Assembly: GCA_026214975.1 (NCBI GenBank)
Contig: CM047806.1
Location: 5,865,822-5,929,821 of the forward strand
DNA: 64,000 bases
Source of the DNA: Gentiana macrophylla
Lineage: Eukaryota; Streptophyta; Magnoliopsida; Gentianales; Gentianaceae
Reading direction: 5' to 3'
Shown here: positions 1 through 10,780 of the stretch, piece by piece
Layout: every line of letters starts with the position of its first letter
Position numbering within the stretch: position 1 is the stretch's first letter
Notes under the pieces: model-generated
What the model was told of the DNA's origin: nothing
What the model saw: only the letters and a program-made list of their open reading frames with translations
Database searches by the model: none
Program-made: the position numbers and the translations under genes

Positions 1-734
1 GATCAAAGCATAAGCAATGAAAATTACATATAAGGAAATTTAAAGGCATTAAATGAACTGGGTGTCTATAACACCCGATTAAAACACTATTTTTTCCCGC
101 AATGCAGACGAAGAAAGAAGAAAAAGGAACGGAGCTAAAATACCTAAAGATATGTATCTTACTTTTTCTACCTCAAACGACGAAAGAAGGTAAAGTAAAG
201 GTGAAATGACGGGTCCAGCGTCCAAAAACAATTAAAAGTGTCCTTACATAGATGGAAGCTTTTCTTGCTGGTATGTGGCCTGTGTCAGTGAATCCGCCCG
301 AATCCATCATCCATGAACAGATGCAATTCGAATGGAACAAACACTTGAGAGCACCGGAATGAGCAGTAATTGATCCAAATTTCCATAAAAATCAGCCAGA
401 AAATCGAGTTCCATTGACCAAAACCTGAACTTTTCCATGTGAAGAAACTGAGATCGGACATTGAACAGAGCAATCGTACGAAGACAAGGAAAAAAAGGGT
501 ATTCAAGCCTTGAAAATCGGGAGAGTTGTTGAAAGTGGGTATTGCCAGCCAATTCTTCTAATCCAAATGATATTATTAAAGTAATTTAATTTTTTATTTG
601 GTAGAAAGTAGGGAAAAAAAATCTTGAAGGTTATTATGGTATACACGTGTTTGTGTCTCCCTAGATTATCTATGCCACCTAAACCTTTGTAATATTAGTT
701 AGTAAGGTAACAAAATCCTGCTGTTTTTTTTTTT

Positions 735-1740
735 TTTTTGATTTAAAACCTTTGATAGCCGAAGCCCACTGTTTCGACTATTTCCATATCGATTTTAATT
801 CTGTAAGGTAAAAGAACACATTAATTTTGTTTTCATATGCTTCCAATTATATCGATATAAAAGTGATATCCTTTTAAATTTATTTAATAGATTTTTTTGG
901 TTTAAAACCCCGATATCAAAACTCACTCATCAAATTTATTCCCGTATCGATTTTAATTTTGTAACTTAAAATAACACATCAATTTTGTTTTCATACGCTT
1001 CCAATTTTATCGATATAAAAAGCGATATCCCTTTCGAGGCCGCTAAACAGAAAGTGATATCCATTTCAAGCTATTTATTAGGTTTTTTTTTTTTTTTTTT
1101 TGGTTTAAAACCCTCCGATATCCGGAACCCACTGATTTGACTATTGCCGTAACAATTTTAATTCCATGACTTAAAATAACACATCAATTTTGTTTTCATA
1201 CGCTTCCAATTTTATCGATAAAAAAAACGATATCTCTTTCGAGGCCGCTAAGGAAAGAGTTCAGTAGATATGACGCATCCGTTTCTTGATTTGATACCAG
1301 TCGTGATTCTCCTGTCGAGGTGCTAAATAGACACGCAACATATAAAAGAAAACAATGAGGGAAAAAATAAAAAGTGATATCGCTTTTGAGCTATTTATTA
1401 GAACTTTTTTTTTTTGCTTTAAAACCCCCCGATATCCGGAACCCACTGGTCCGACTATTCCTTTATCGATTTTAATTTCGTAACTTAAAATAGCACATCA
1501 ATTTTGTTTTCATACGCTTCCAATTTTATCGATATCCTTTTAGAGGCCGCTAAGGAAAGACTTCGATAGATACGGCGCATTTGTTTTTTGATCTGACACA
1601 CACACAATATATAAAAGTAAAAAAAAACGAAGACGAAAAAAAAAACGAAGATGAAAAACAATAATAAATACGTAACACGCAAAAAAAACCGATGAATCCA
1701 AAAAAAACCGACATACACACATTATATAAAATATATAAGA
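735..1740. repeat. Degenerate tandem repeat, AT-rich
   Basis: At least four diverged copies of one unit follow each other. Each has a T tract, then TTTAAAACC (near 743, 902, 1104 and 1419), a GATATC-containing stretch, and a segment containing ATCAATTTTGTTTTCATA and CTTCCAATTTTATCGAT. Spacing varies from about 160 to 315 bp, so copies gained or lost internal pieces. Short reading frames here come from the T and A tracts and are not credible genes. Confidence 0.6.
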
Positions 1741-2480
1741 AAAGAGGGTAAAAATATCATTTTAAACCCAGTGAACGGATGACTTATCGTTAAAAAGAAT
1801 AATAAGAAAACAAGGAGAAAAAAACGAATATAACGAAAAAAAATCGGGGAAAAAACGACACACACATAATATATATAAGTAAAAAAACGAAGATGCAAAA
1901 GAATAATAAATAATAATCACGTAGCATGAAAAGCAGATGAATCCAAAAAAAACCGACATACACACATTATATAAAAGAGGGGGAAAAAAAAAACCTAATA
2001 AAATCCCAAAAAAAAAATAAAATAAAATAAAAAAAATGACACATGGCCGCTCCCCCCTCCTTCATATATAAAACGTATAAAGGGGAAAAAAAAAAAAAAG
2101 GAAAAAGCATAAAAATAAAAAAAAAAAAAAGAATTTAAGGCCGGACCAATCAGGGAGTGACACGTGTCAGCCCAATATCAAACCCCTCTTGTCTTTGTAT
2201 TATATAGTAGGAAAGATATATATATATATATACTAGTTAAAACGGACTCAGATAACAACGCGAAGTGGCGCACACGCATGCTAGATGCTTACCTACGTGT
2301 CAAAATCTATTAAATATAAAATACATTTTAAATAAAATATCACTCCACACATTTTAAATACAACACAATATAAATGACGAAATTTAGCCGGCATTGATAT
2401 TATACAACAAATTATGATGTTAATTATTTAACACGACGACAATCACCCAACAGCACAACTCTACCCTAGTCAACACACTC
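1741..2480. other. A-rich intergenic stretch, no gene seen
   Basis: Long A-rich runs (about 1983-2030 and 2080-2130) and a short TA repeat (about 2215-2235) dominate. The segment ACCGACATACACACATTATATAAAA, split by small differences, occurs near 1708 and 1952, so the upstream repeat family extends here. I see no gene. Confidence 0.5.
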
Positions 2481-3010
2481 TTTCTTATCTACTACTACAC
2501 ACATTATCAATCACTCAACCGCACCTTATCCCAACATTTTTTAACACTCACCTATCCAATCCTACCTCGCCATGCCCTACACCATATTATCTTACCACAT
2601 ATTATCTTACCACACTACCCTATATTACGTACTTTATTCAACCTACCAAACTTTACTTACGTCACATCATCCAACCATACCATCCTACCATACCATACAT
2701 CACCGCATTACATCTCATACCTCGCCTCACCTACATTAGCACACTCTACCGCACTCTACCTCTCTACCTACCTACTAACCTTAACCTACCTTCCAACCTA
2801 CATATTAATTCACTATCCTTGCTAAGCATATTACACCATATTTTATCTCATCTCACCCTACCTTACCCTACCCACCACCCCATCCTACTCTACCCTACAA
2901 CTCCCTACCCTACCGTGCCCACCACCCATCTTACTATACCCTACCCTTCCCACCACCCCAACCCAACCCACCCCACCCACCACCTACCTAACATCACTTT
3001 CCTTTTACAC
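2481..3010. repeat. C-rich degenerate minisatellite
   Basis: About 500 bp are built from imperfect CCTACC, CCATACC and CCCACCACC words on the plus strand with almost no G. The open frame at 2819-3091 is a by-product of this composition (repeated Pro, Thr, His, Leu and Tyr) and is not called as a gene. A G-rich counterpart surrounds the element at 49718-50464. Confidence 0.55.
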
Positions 3011-3815
3011 ACCACCACGTGTTTTATCGATTTTCATTTCATTCCATCCGATTTCATCCTGGTCAATTTTCATTTTATGAAAAAAATTTAATTCTACAAT
3101 GCTGCCTTCTTACAAACCAGACGGTCCAAAATAACAAAAAGGACAAAAACACAAAAGCAACAAATGAGAGTAGAAGAGATGATTTTTGGTGATTTATAGT
3201 GTTGAGGGAGAAAGAAAAAAAAAAGGAGTGCACACACACGCCAAGATACCCTTTCTTTTCTTATTTAGATAGGAAAGAAAAAAAAAGATATGTTTTTTTA
3301 AAAAAAAATCATTTCAAGAATTTTAATATTTCATGTAATAAACCAAATATTTTTAAAGCGTGAAATAAAGATCGCAGATGAAATATGTCGTTGACTTATA
3401 TATTGAAAAATAAATATATATCGTCTGCAGATAAACGATATGCTTTTTTATGAAATGAATTTATTTTAAAAATTTATAATATTTCACGTAAACGTCAACA
3501 AAATTGTTTTGGCGTGATCTAAATATCGCTGTGTAATGAAAGTCATACTTTATATTTTGAAAATAATATATATTTCTTACATATATTCACACATTAAAGG
3601 TGATCTGATACAGTCAAATATCTAAAATGGAACAATTTAACGAAGTCTGTTCTTCTTAAAAAAAAAAAAAAAAAAAATTGGCCTGGGCCTGCCCATAAAC
3701 AGTAAAATTAAAAATTAAAAAAAAAAAACCCACTGAACTGCTTACTTTATGAAAAGATAAAAACGACAATAAAAAAAAAAACAAGTGTCACAAAATGACA
3801 ACTTTTATATTAGCG

Positions 3816-3855
<40 letters not shown>

Positions 3856-4157
3856 AGAATGTAGTATTGCTTTTTAACAGATTAGATTCATTAAGGAGAA
3901 GTGACACCTAAAGGTTTAGCTCATCGCTGCTTCACAAAAAGACATCAACAGCCCAGGTTTCGATCTGATCTGCTTTGTCTCTCCCTATTTTTTTTTTTTT
4001 CCATAGTACCATTGAATCTGAGGTTGTGTTTAAATATGTCTTTGTTTTATTTTATTTTTTTGGAACTTGTTAGATGAATTAGCCTTTGTTTTTTTTCAAT
4101 TTCAATGGATCTGTTTATGAATTATGAAGTAGTTACTTTTCTTGCTATGGTAGATTT
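3011..4157. other. Upstream region of the F-box gene with homopolymer tracts
   Basis: AT-rich sequence with a run of about 21 A (3658-3678) and about 35 T (3820-3854) just upstream of the F-box gene. No coding potential is seen. The long T run could be the reversed tail of an old retroposed sequence or simple slippage. I could not identify a promoter element with confidence. Confidence 0.4.
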
Positions 4158-5321
4158 ATGTCAGCCACACAAATTGCGAATTTATCAGAACTTCCACATG
4201 ACTTGCTGGTAGTAATTGTCAAGCGACTGAAAAAGTTTGAAGATTTCGTTTCTATTAGATGCGTTTCCAAATCATTGTTTGCAGCTGCGAAAGACGAGTA
4301 TTTTGAGGGTCTGCGTTGCCGGCAACGGACCCCTTATCTGATGCTTCCCGTTAGAGATGATGGTGATGATGATGTTCGGGAATTATACAGTTTGGTTGAG
4401 GGTGAATCAATCATGGCTTCTGTAAAAGTTCCTAAGTTGAAAACCAAGAAGTGCTTTGAATCGTTGGGATGGCTACTAGTTGTTCAAGAAGATGGTAATA
4501 TGAGCCTGCTAGATCCTTTTTTGGGAACAGAGATTCCCGTACCACATCAAACGACCTTCCCAGGATACGATGGGGAGGGGATGGATGAACATGTTTTTAT
4601 CCAGAAGATGGTGCTTTCAGCAAGGCCTAGTGAGACTTGGGACTTTGTTTTGATGGTTATATGTGGAGGTCTTGGCCATTTGGCGTTTTGGAGGTTAGGG
4701 GACAAAGCATGGAACAAGATTGAAACCCGTAAAGGTCGTTTTAAAGATGTTGTGTACGATGGCATCGGCAAACAATTTTATGCCATTGGTTTTCCAGGAA
4801 TCGTCTGGGCCTTTAACCTTGCAGAATACGACGACGGTAACAAAGAAGAGGGTCGTGTGATTACACGTTGTAGACGTATTGTACCCGAATTCCCATCATC
4901 GAATCTATATATCCTCAAAACCGTTGATGACGCTCTGCTCATTATTACAAGAACAGCCCCAGATTTGAGCAAGGATGATTTGTGTTATATGACCGACGAA
5001 TTTGAGGTGTATGAAGTTGATATAGAGAGGGGCAAATATAAGGAGATTGATAGCCTAGGAAGCATGGCTGTCTTCCTCGGCGAGAATTCTAGCATCGCTG
5101 TGGATGCCTCTACGTTTCCAGGAGGAGTGATCAAACCCAATCATATCTACTTCACGGACGACGATTATGAATATTACTACTTTTACTCACCAAAAGGCGG
5201 TGGGATGGACGTTGGTGTATATAATATGGAAACGGATACCGTTGAGTCAATCCATCCCGGGGAGCCGTTGTTCAGCAAAGTATCTCCATCCATATGGATT
5301 ACCCCATCCCCATGTTTGTAA
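4158..5321 (+). CDS. F-box protein with DUF295 domain
   Basis: A single-exon gene for 387 residues. Residues about 8-45 form an F-box (ELPHDLLVVIVKRL, then RCVSKSLFAAA), which in this family binds SKP1 in an SCF ubiquitin ligase. The rest matches the layout of plant F-box/DUF295 (SKIP23/KIB-like) proteins: a beta-rich region and a C-terminal DUF295 block with PNHIYFTDDD, then GVYNMETDTVESIHP, ending near the common S-P-x-I-W-x-T-P signature (SPSIWITPSP). The start is the first ATG before the F-box. The frame is intact and has no intron, usual for the family. Target proteins cannot be told from sequence. The family assignment is strong; the exact orthologue is not known. Confidence 0.9.
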   Translation: MSATQIANLSELPHDLLVVIVKRLKKFEDFVSIRCVSKSLFAAAKDEYFEGLRCRQRTPYLMLPVRDDGDDDVRELYSLVEGESIMASVKVPKLKTKKCFESLGWLLVVQEDGNMSLLDPFLGTEIPVPHQTTFPGYDGEGMDEHVFIQKMVLSARPSETWDFVLMVICGGLGHLAFWRLGDKAWNKIETRKGRFKDVVYDGIGKQFYAIGFPGIVWAFNLAEYDDGNKEEGRVITRCRRIVPEFPSSNLYILKTVDDALLIITRTAPDLSKDDLCYMTDEFEVYEVDIERGKYKEIDSLGSMAVFLGENSSIAVDASTFPGGVIKPNHIYFTDDDYEYYYFYSPKGGGMDVGVYNMETDTVESIHPGEPLFSKVSPSIWITPSPCL

Positions 5322-5582
5322 TGCAGTATAGCCAGCTAAGTTGCACCAATCTGTTGGATGTGCGAAATGTGCACAAGAATACAAATACTAATTTGTGTTC
5401 TTGTACATATCACGTATCCAGCGGGCGGCGCACACGATGAGGGTGCAGATAAGAATTTCCCTGCTTTAATGGCTGTATGTATTTTGATCCACGCTTTTTT
5501 GCCTCGGACTTTGGTGTTTTCACAACAACGGAAGTTATTGATATGAGTCACGCTTATACGATTCTAGGAGTCACAATTAAAC

Positions 5583-5865
5583 TGGATATAAGAAAACTTC
5601 CCTTTCAGTATTGAATTCAATACCTAGCGTCTCACCCTAGATTTGTTTCCTAGCCAATCTTTTATCGTAAAAGATAATAGAAATAAATATCAAATAATAA
5701 TTAAATGTATGTGGATATACCACAAGAAAACTTCCCTTTCAGCACATTAACAACCAATACCTAGCCCTGTCTCACCCTGGACCCAAAGCAGCACATTAAC
5801 TGCTCCCTAGCCAATCTTTTATCGTAAAAGATAATAGAAATAAATATAACAAATAATAATAATAA
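5583..5865. repeat. Two-copy direct repeat downstream of the F-box gene
   Basis: Copy 1 (about 5583-5700) and copy 2 (about 5712-5865) share AAGAAAACTTCCCTTTCAG at the start and CCTAGCCAATCTTTTATCG with the following AAAGATAATAGAAATAAATA at the end. Copy 2 has about 30 extra bases in the middle. This is a local tandem duplication and no gene is seen in it. Confidence 0.7.
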
Positions 5866-5975
5866 TAATAATAATAGTTTTCAAAAAAAAAAAAATAATA
5901 ATAATATCCACTCAAAAAATAATAATAATAATAATAATTTCCACTCAAAAAATAATAATAAATAATAATAGTAAT
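5846..5975. repeat. AAT/ATA microsatellite
   Basis: Imperfect AAT-type trinucleotide runs, broken by an A tract at 5883-5893 and by CCACTCAAAAAATAAT repeated near 5908 and 5941. It directly continues the end of the duplicated segment before it. Confidence 0.75.
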
Positions 5976-6116
5976 AAAAGCACTTAGTAATAATCAAAAC
6001 AGAAACAAACATTATGCGGCGGATAAATATTTGTATGTGTATTACCGTTATTGTACATAAAATTGTTTTTATTGATAAAAATAAAATAGATTATAATAAC
6101 AATTTCAGATCGTGAA

Positions 6117-6640
6117 CCAATGGAAATTGTTTTATGGTGGTCCAGGACCACCATGTCATACTTATCCTCCAATAGGATTTTTTAAAAGAAGGGCAAATTT
6201 ATAAAAACATGACATTTATATTTTAGTGAATGGCGTAAGAACGAAAAAAATTAATAAATGGAGTGCGGAAGGACAAAAGAATATTTTCATGATTATAAAG
6301 ACAAAAATCACAATTATTACTTCACGTGTTAATGTTCCTTTGTGTTTCACAACAATTCATACTTTATATTTACTTTATTCCACATTTGTTACTTCATATT
6401 TATTCTTCATAATTATTACTTTTGTTCTTATTAAATTACGATTCTTCTATCCCGATTTTTTGGTAATTTTGTCTTCCGGACAAAAATCTATATATATTTT
6501 ACGGTTGGGCGCCGTGTGTTTTTCGGATTTTTATTGGTGCTTCTTGACTACTGTCATACTTTGGTCCGGGATCACGTCAATAAAATTCCGAATGTAAATT
6601 GTTTTATGGTGGTCCAGGACCACCATGGTTGTCATTGTCA
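6117..6640. repeat. Pair of identical perfect palindromes within direct repeats
   Basis: A 21-bp perfect palindrome (half-site ATGGTGGTCC around a central A) occurs at 6134-6154 and again at 6606-6626. Both are preceded by near-identical sequence (AAATTGTTTT). The 450 bp between them is AT-rich without a recognisable gene. The pair looks like the ends of an unidentified mobile element or two copies of one short insertion. Confidence 0.5.
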
Positions 6641-7108
6641 TTGTGATTTTTAACCATAATGCTAATTTCTTTGTTTTAACAATTCCTTGTTGCTCTAATC
6701 ATAAGATACATTCATTCATGATTTAGGTGAATCTGTTGCTCATAACTTGGTAGCATTTGATTCAAAACGATCAGATCCCTCCATCTCCAATATTGCTTAA
6801 AGGGATGTTTGGTTTAAAGCTCGAAGAGGCGACTGCAACGCCGCTCTTTCATGTTTATCTTGCCATCAATCTATCTTCATCAATCTCTTAAAACCCAAAA
6901 TTGGTCTATACACCTGAAATACATCGATCCCACCAACTTGAATTCTTCAAATTGGAATAATCTTGAAGAAGATCTAAAGTCTGAACTTGTAGCTAGCCTT
7001 ATGCATTTCGCTCCTCTTCAATGATCACGCTCCTCAGCACGTCAAATACAGTAAAAATAATATTTTATACAATAAAAAAAAAAATTGATAATAATAAGCT
7101 CATCAAAT

Positions 7109-7455
7109 TCATTATTTGTTTATACGATAAGGACACATACATACATGTCTACGAATCTGTTTTGTAATAAAATGATTGAAGAAGAAGATTTAGTGGTGAA
7201 AGTTTTGTGTTTGAACAATACAGAAGTTGAAAGACAAGTATGTTGTGCACTTACTTTCTCAGTGTCATGTTACAAACACAATCACTTGGCAGACAATCTA
7301 GGGACTGGTATTCACTATAATTTCATTATTACGATAAGGACACATACTTGTTCATAATCTGTTTTGGATTCATCAGATTGAAAGTTTTGTGTTTGAACAA
7401 TACAGAAGTTGAAAGACAAGTATGGCACTTACTTTCTCGTCATGTTACAAAGTGC
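7109..7455. repeat. Imperfect tandem duplication
   Basis: About 7109-7280 and 7318-7455 share GATAAGGACACATAC, AATCTGTTTTG and a long match starting AAAGTTTTGTGTTTGAACAA and reaching AAGACAAGTATG. The copies differ by short indels (for example TTGTG at about 7241). The second copy leads into the longer reading frame that ends at 7701. Confidence 0.7.
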
Positions 7456-7701
7456 AGGAATGGTGAAGTATTCACTATAATGGTTGTTCATAATCCGAGA
7501 TCAGATTCGGCTTACATGGCGTTGTTAAGTGCAGGAATGGTGAAGATGATTATCGAAACCGAGATCAGTTGTAAATGGTTAGGAAAGGTTTTGATGATGA
7601 ATCGGTTTTTGAGGGCCGGCGATGTGGATGATGATGATGATGAGGACGATGATGATGACGAGGACGTCAAAGGCAACAAACTAATATGCGAAGATGATTG
7701 A
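7171..7701 (+). CDS. Hypothetical small protein with acidic C-terminus, disrupted by duplication
   Basis: I do not recognise this family. Copy 1 of the tandem duplication has an ATG at 7171 followed by an acidic start (MIEEEDLVVKVLCLNN) and runs to a stop after 7357. Copy 2 has the same KVLCLNNTEVERQV segment but no upstream ATG. It continues in frame to 7701 through a helical-looking stretch (SAYMALLSAGMVKMIIE) and an Asp/Glu run (about 17 acidic residues) near the C-terminus. The likely history is one small gene whose 5' part was duplicated, separating its ATG from its body. A splice between copies is possible, since copy 1 has a GTATGT donor-like site at about 7236. Function is unknown and expression is uncertain. 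Confidence 0.35.
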
Positions 7702-8587
7702 CGGTTAACCCCGGGTGGGGAGTTATTAACTTATCACTTATGATAGATCATTCAGCAATGATAGCATTACATGTAAAGCTCGATTATGTATTGAGCAAGT
7801 ATCGTCCTGATTATTTGGATAGGTATGATCGACACCATAACGTTATATAAGACTCGACTTTTCAGATGTCGAATTTGTACATTCAGCTTTTTAGAGGTGG
7901 AATGTGGACATTCGACCTTTGATAAGTCTAATCTCATGCCTCACTGTGGTGTCTTGAATATTTTATATGGTAGTTGTTATTGACACCACATTGAACTTAC
8001 TCTCAGGACACCATATTGACATTCGACATCTGGAAAGTCGAATGTAACCTCAACATTCAAGTTTGCGTAGGTCAAATGTCATTTTTTTTTAATCTCTGTA
8101 AAGTTGAATCTTGTCCGAAGAGTGGTGTCACGATACGTTAGAGTCATTGTGGTCAATGCCCGTTTTATATTGGTGTTGGCATGTTCAAAGATTTTGCAGG
8201 GGCTATATGAACAAAAAATCTCTCAAATGAAAGGTTTGGCTTAAAAGTTAGAAAAAGAACAACAGATATACAATAAAGTTTACAACAATACAATGCATGT
8301 ATCTTCATCAAATCCATCAGCTTCAACAATGCTAGCAGCCTTTCTCCAGTTCGATTCGATTTTCATCTCCGAACCTATATACAGTAAGAGGATCATCTTC
8401 AAGTCACAACAATATACGAATTTCGCACCACCACGGTGACATTTTCAACCTCTAGAAAAATCGAATGTAAACTCTTAATATTCGACATTGCAGAGGTCGA
8501 ATGTGTCCCGAAATACAGTGCCAGAGCCTGATACAAGTGTTGTAATAATACAAGTAGAATATAAAAAGAAGAGAACCTGAGGGGGGA
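7702..8587. other. Intergenic region with short recurring TCGAATGT-type motifs
   Basis: Between 7850 and 8110 and again at 8430-8510, short motifs such as CATTCGACCTTT, AAAGTCGAATGT and GAGGTCGAATGT recur in both orientations about every 40-70 bp. Similar words appear at 12258. I see no gene. This may be the 3' flank of psaF plus a decayed inverted-repeat element. Confidence 0.35.
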
Positions 8588-10516
8588 TTAGACAGAAGGA
8601 TCAATGAGCTCTCCATTCAAGTATTCTCTGTAAGCAGAAACAGGCCAGCTGAAACCTCTCCACACCAATCTTGTTGCCAATGGGACATCAATGATGATCT
8701 CCTTCTGTGTTGGCTTCTTTTCATCTCTTATTGCTATTAGGTAGCTCCTACCTACCCACCCTATCCACCCTGCTATGTATAGGAACAGTACCCCTGGTGT
8801 TATGAACTCACCCCAATGCCTTTGGTCTCCACTTACTATCAGATGTGGTAGTCCATCTGACCCACATAATAGGCCTTGCTTCCCATAATTGTCAAACCTG
8901 TCACAACATTATTCAAATTAACCTCTTCTTAAATATGAGTTTTTCCATAGCCATTAAGCCGCAAAAATATCGTTTATCAATCAATGACTCGATGTCATTA
9001 TCATGAATCTATTACATGAGAAAGTGTGATCAATTATAGCCTAGGAGACTCTATCGGGTATGTCTTCTCTTATCTTACAAGACGAATCATCTTTCTTTCT
9101 ATACAATAAGAGTCTAGCCAGCCCGTCTCTGTAATACTTTATGAGTAACTCCATTTGAGGAGTTACATCCATGGCACTATCTTGACCACACATGGTTGTG
9201 ACTGTGTGGTCAGGATAGTGCCATGAATGATAACTCTTAAAACGGAGTAACCATAAAAGACTCACCCGACTCGATCCTCTTATATGAAGCTCGTTCAATG
9301 ACATCACAAAGTACTTTAGTTCGTGCTTCGCACAAGTGAGAAAAAACGCTCACTTTATGCTTTACGATGTCAATAGAACACACCTCAAGTAGAGGATCCC
9401 GTCCCACTACAGAAGACTAAGCCTAGTGGTGTTAATGTACATAGTAGTTCAAGAACGAATTCAGATTCGACTCATATAGAGTCTGTTTGTTTAGCTAAAT
9501 GAAGCCAAGTCAAACATTTGATGAAGCTGTCTCAAGTATCAAACTGATAAACAAACTTTAGTCTAAGTTTGAGAAAACAAACACACATGTATAAACACAA
9601 TTTGCGTTGTTCGTTTAGGTAAACGAACCAAACTCAAACATTAACCAAGCTCAAGTATCAACCGAATAAACAAATGTTTGTTTAAGTTCGAGAAAATGGA
9701 TTCGGATCCTCGGCTTTGAGATCCCGGCTTCTCCACTGGAGAGAGAGCACAACACATTTGGGTGGCCGCTGTTCGGCCACGTGAGCAAAAGCAAAAGCTG
9801 GGGATCAAAAGCTGGTGATCCAGTTCGCGAGAAAACACACAAGTATAAACACAAAATTTCTAGCGTCATGGAGAAAAACCTCATTTGAGCTTGAGCTTGC
9901 TTTGTTTGACACAAACAAGACTGAGCTCGAGCTCTAACAATATATCCATCTTATTATCTTAAGCTCATTTACTAAACAAACCAGTTTAAACATATTCGTT
10001 AACTGAATAAGCTCAAAATACGAGTTTTCTATTTTTGACTCGATTCGTTTACAACAATAGGTCAATAGCTAAAAGAGCAAAAGGGTTATAAATTTTTTTT
10101 AAAAAAAAGCAGAGGACGAACCTTCTGTGAGTCTTTTCAATGGTAGCTTTAATAGCAAGTGCAGGAGCGCTATCAGGTGCATACAGCTTCAAAGAGGACT
10201 CAAGCTTCTTAACCTCTTGTTTCTCCCGTTTCGCAAACTGCTTCGAGTCCTTGCACGGCGTCAGTCCGGCGATATCAGCCGAAGCAGGTAGCACCGGCGT
10301 AGATAGAAGGATCGAAGACAACGCTACCGCAGCTGAAAACGCCTTCAGATTCGCTGACGAAGATGAAATCTGATCTTCATTTACTGCGGATTGAGTCTGA
10401 TTGGGAGAATTAGCTGAGCACAGAAAAGTCACAGACCGAGATTTTGTACTGAACTTTGAGTTCAGCTTTGGTTTTGTGATTGCTGTTGGAAGATTTGCAG
10501 GAATTGTGAGCGACAT
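8588..10516 (-). CDS. psaF: Photosystem I reaction centre subunit III (PsaF), two exons
   Basis: Exon 1 is 10516-10122 and exon 2 is 8897-8588, joined across a GT-AG intron (8898-10121). The product is a 234-residue precursor. Residues 1-80 form a bipartite chloroplast-to-lumen transit peptide: a Ser/Thr/Lys-rich stromal part, then a hydrophobic thylakoid-transfer segment ending in ASA before [11 protein letters not shown]. This leaves a 154-residue mature protein, the family's usual size. The lysine-rich lumenal N-terminus ([16 protein letters not shown]) is the known plastocyanin docking region. One membrane span covers about residues 164-182 ([18 protein letters not shown]), followed by [20 protein letters not shown] and [16 protein letters not shown]. 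The intron carries a foldback element and a repeat cluster. The identification is secure. Confidence 0.97.
9136..9262. mobile_element. Foldback MITE-like element in the psaF intron
   Basis: Two inverted arms of about 50-60 bp surround a 10-bp loop at about 9197. The inner arms (ATGGCACTATC, then TGACCACACA) match almost perfectly, and the outer arms (GAGTAACTCC against GTTACTCC) match with several differences. There is no coding capacity. It is a non-autonomous DNA element or an equivalent long hairpin. I could not fix the target duplication. Confidence 0.65.
9478..9860. repeat. Tandem repeat cluster in the psaF intron
   Basis: A unit of about 115 bp (CTCAAGTATCAA, ATAAACAAA, TTCGAGAAAA) is repeated at about 9485-9600 and 9605-9697. 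A third partial copy (GAGAAAACACACAAGTATAA) at about 9828 follows a 130-bp unrelated insert. No gene is seen; the short frames here are by-products. Confidence 0.5.
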
Positions 10517-10780
10517 TTGAATTTCGCTTTTATTTTTCTTGTGATTTTTGGATCAGTGTAGCATTGAAGGTTGGAAATGGAGAAAGAGGAAGCCATGATT
10601 GTATTTAGATTTTGGTTGAGAAGAAGGCAGTGGTGGAGAATGGAGAGAGATCATGAGGAAGGAGGGTAATGCTGAGGTGGACTGTTCCCATTGGTTTGCA
10701 TGGAGATTTTTCTGATCAATTTGACACTTGGATAATGCATTCAGTAAAGATCTGAGGTGGAGGGGTTTCATTGCTTTGAA
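10517..10780 (-). promoter_or_regulatory. Probable psaF promoter and 5' leader
   Basis: Directly upstream of the psaF ATG on the minus strand are a CCAATGG box (10688-10694) and, on the plus strand, GGATAA at 10730-10735, resembling the I-box of light-regulated photosynthesis genes. The pyrimidine-rich leader (CTCTCTCCATTCTCCACC) is typical of plant 5' UTRs. A clear TATA box was not found. The role is inferred from position and motifs only. Confidence 0.35.

Noticed and set aside
1485..1965. Hydrophobic minus-strand frames rich in Phe, Val, Tyr and Leu
   Set aside because: They come from A-rich plus-strand runs; no start context, no family resemblance, and they overlap a degenerate repeat.
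2819..3091. 90-codon plus-strand frame rich in Pro, Thr, His and Leu
   Set aside because: It is explained by the C-rich minisatellite, which lacks G and therefore stop codons in this frame.
9041..9307. 88-codon minus-strand frame between the psaF exons
   Set aside because: It lies wholly in the intron across a foldback element and resembles no protein; the exons splice cleanly around it.
10140..10373. 77-codon plus-strand frame inside psaF exon 1
   Set aside because: It is antisense to a clearly identified coding exon.
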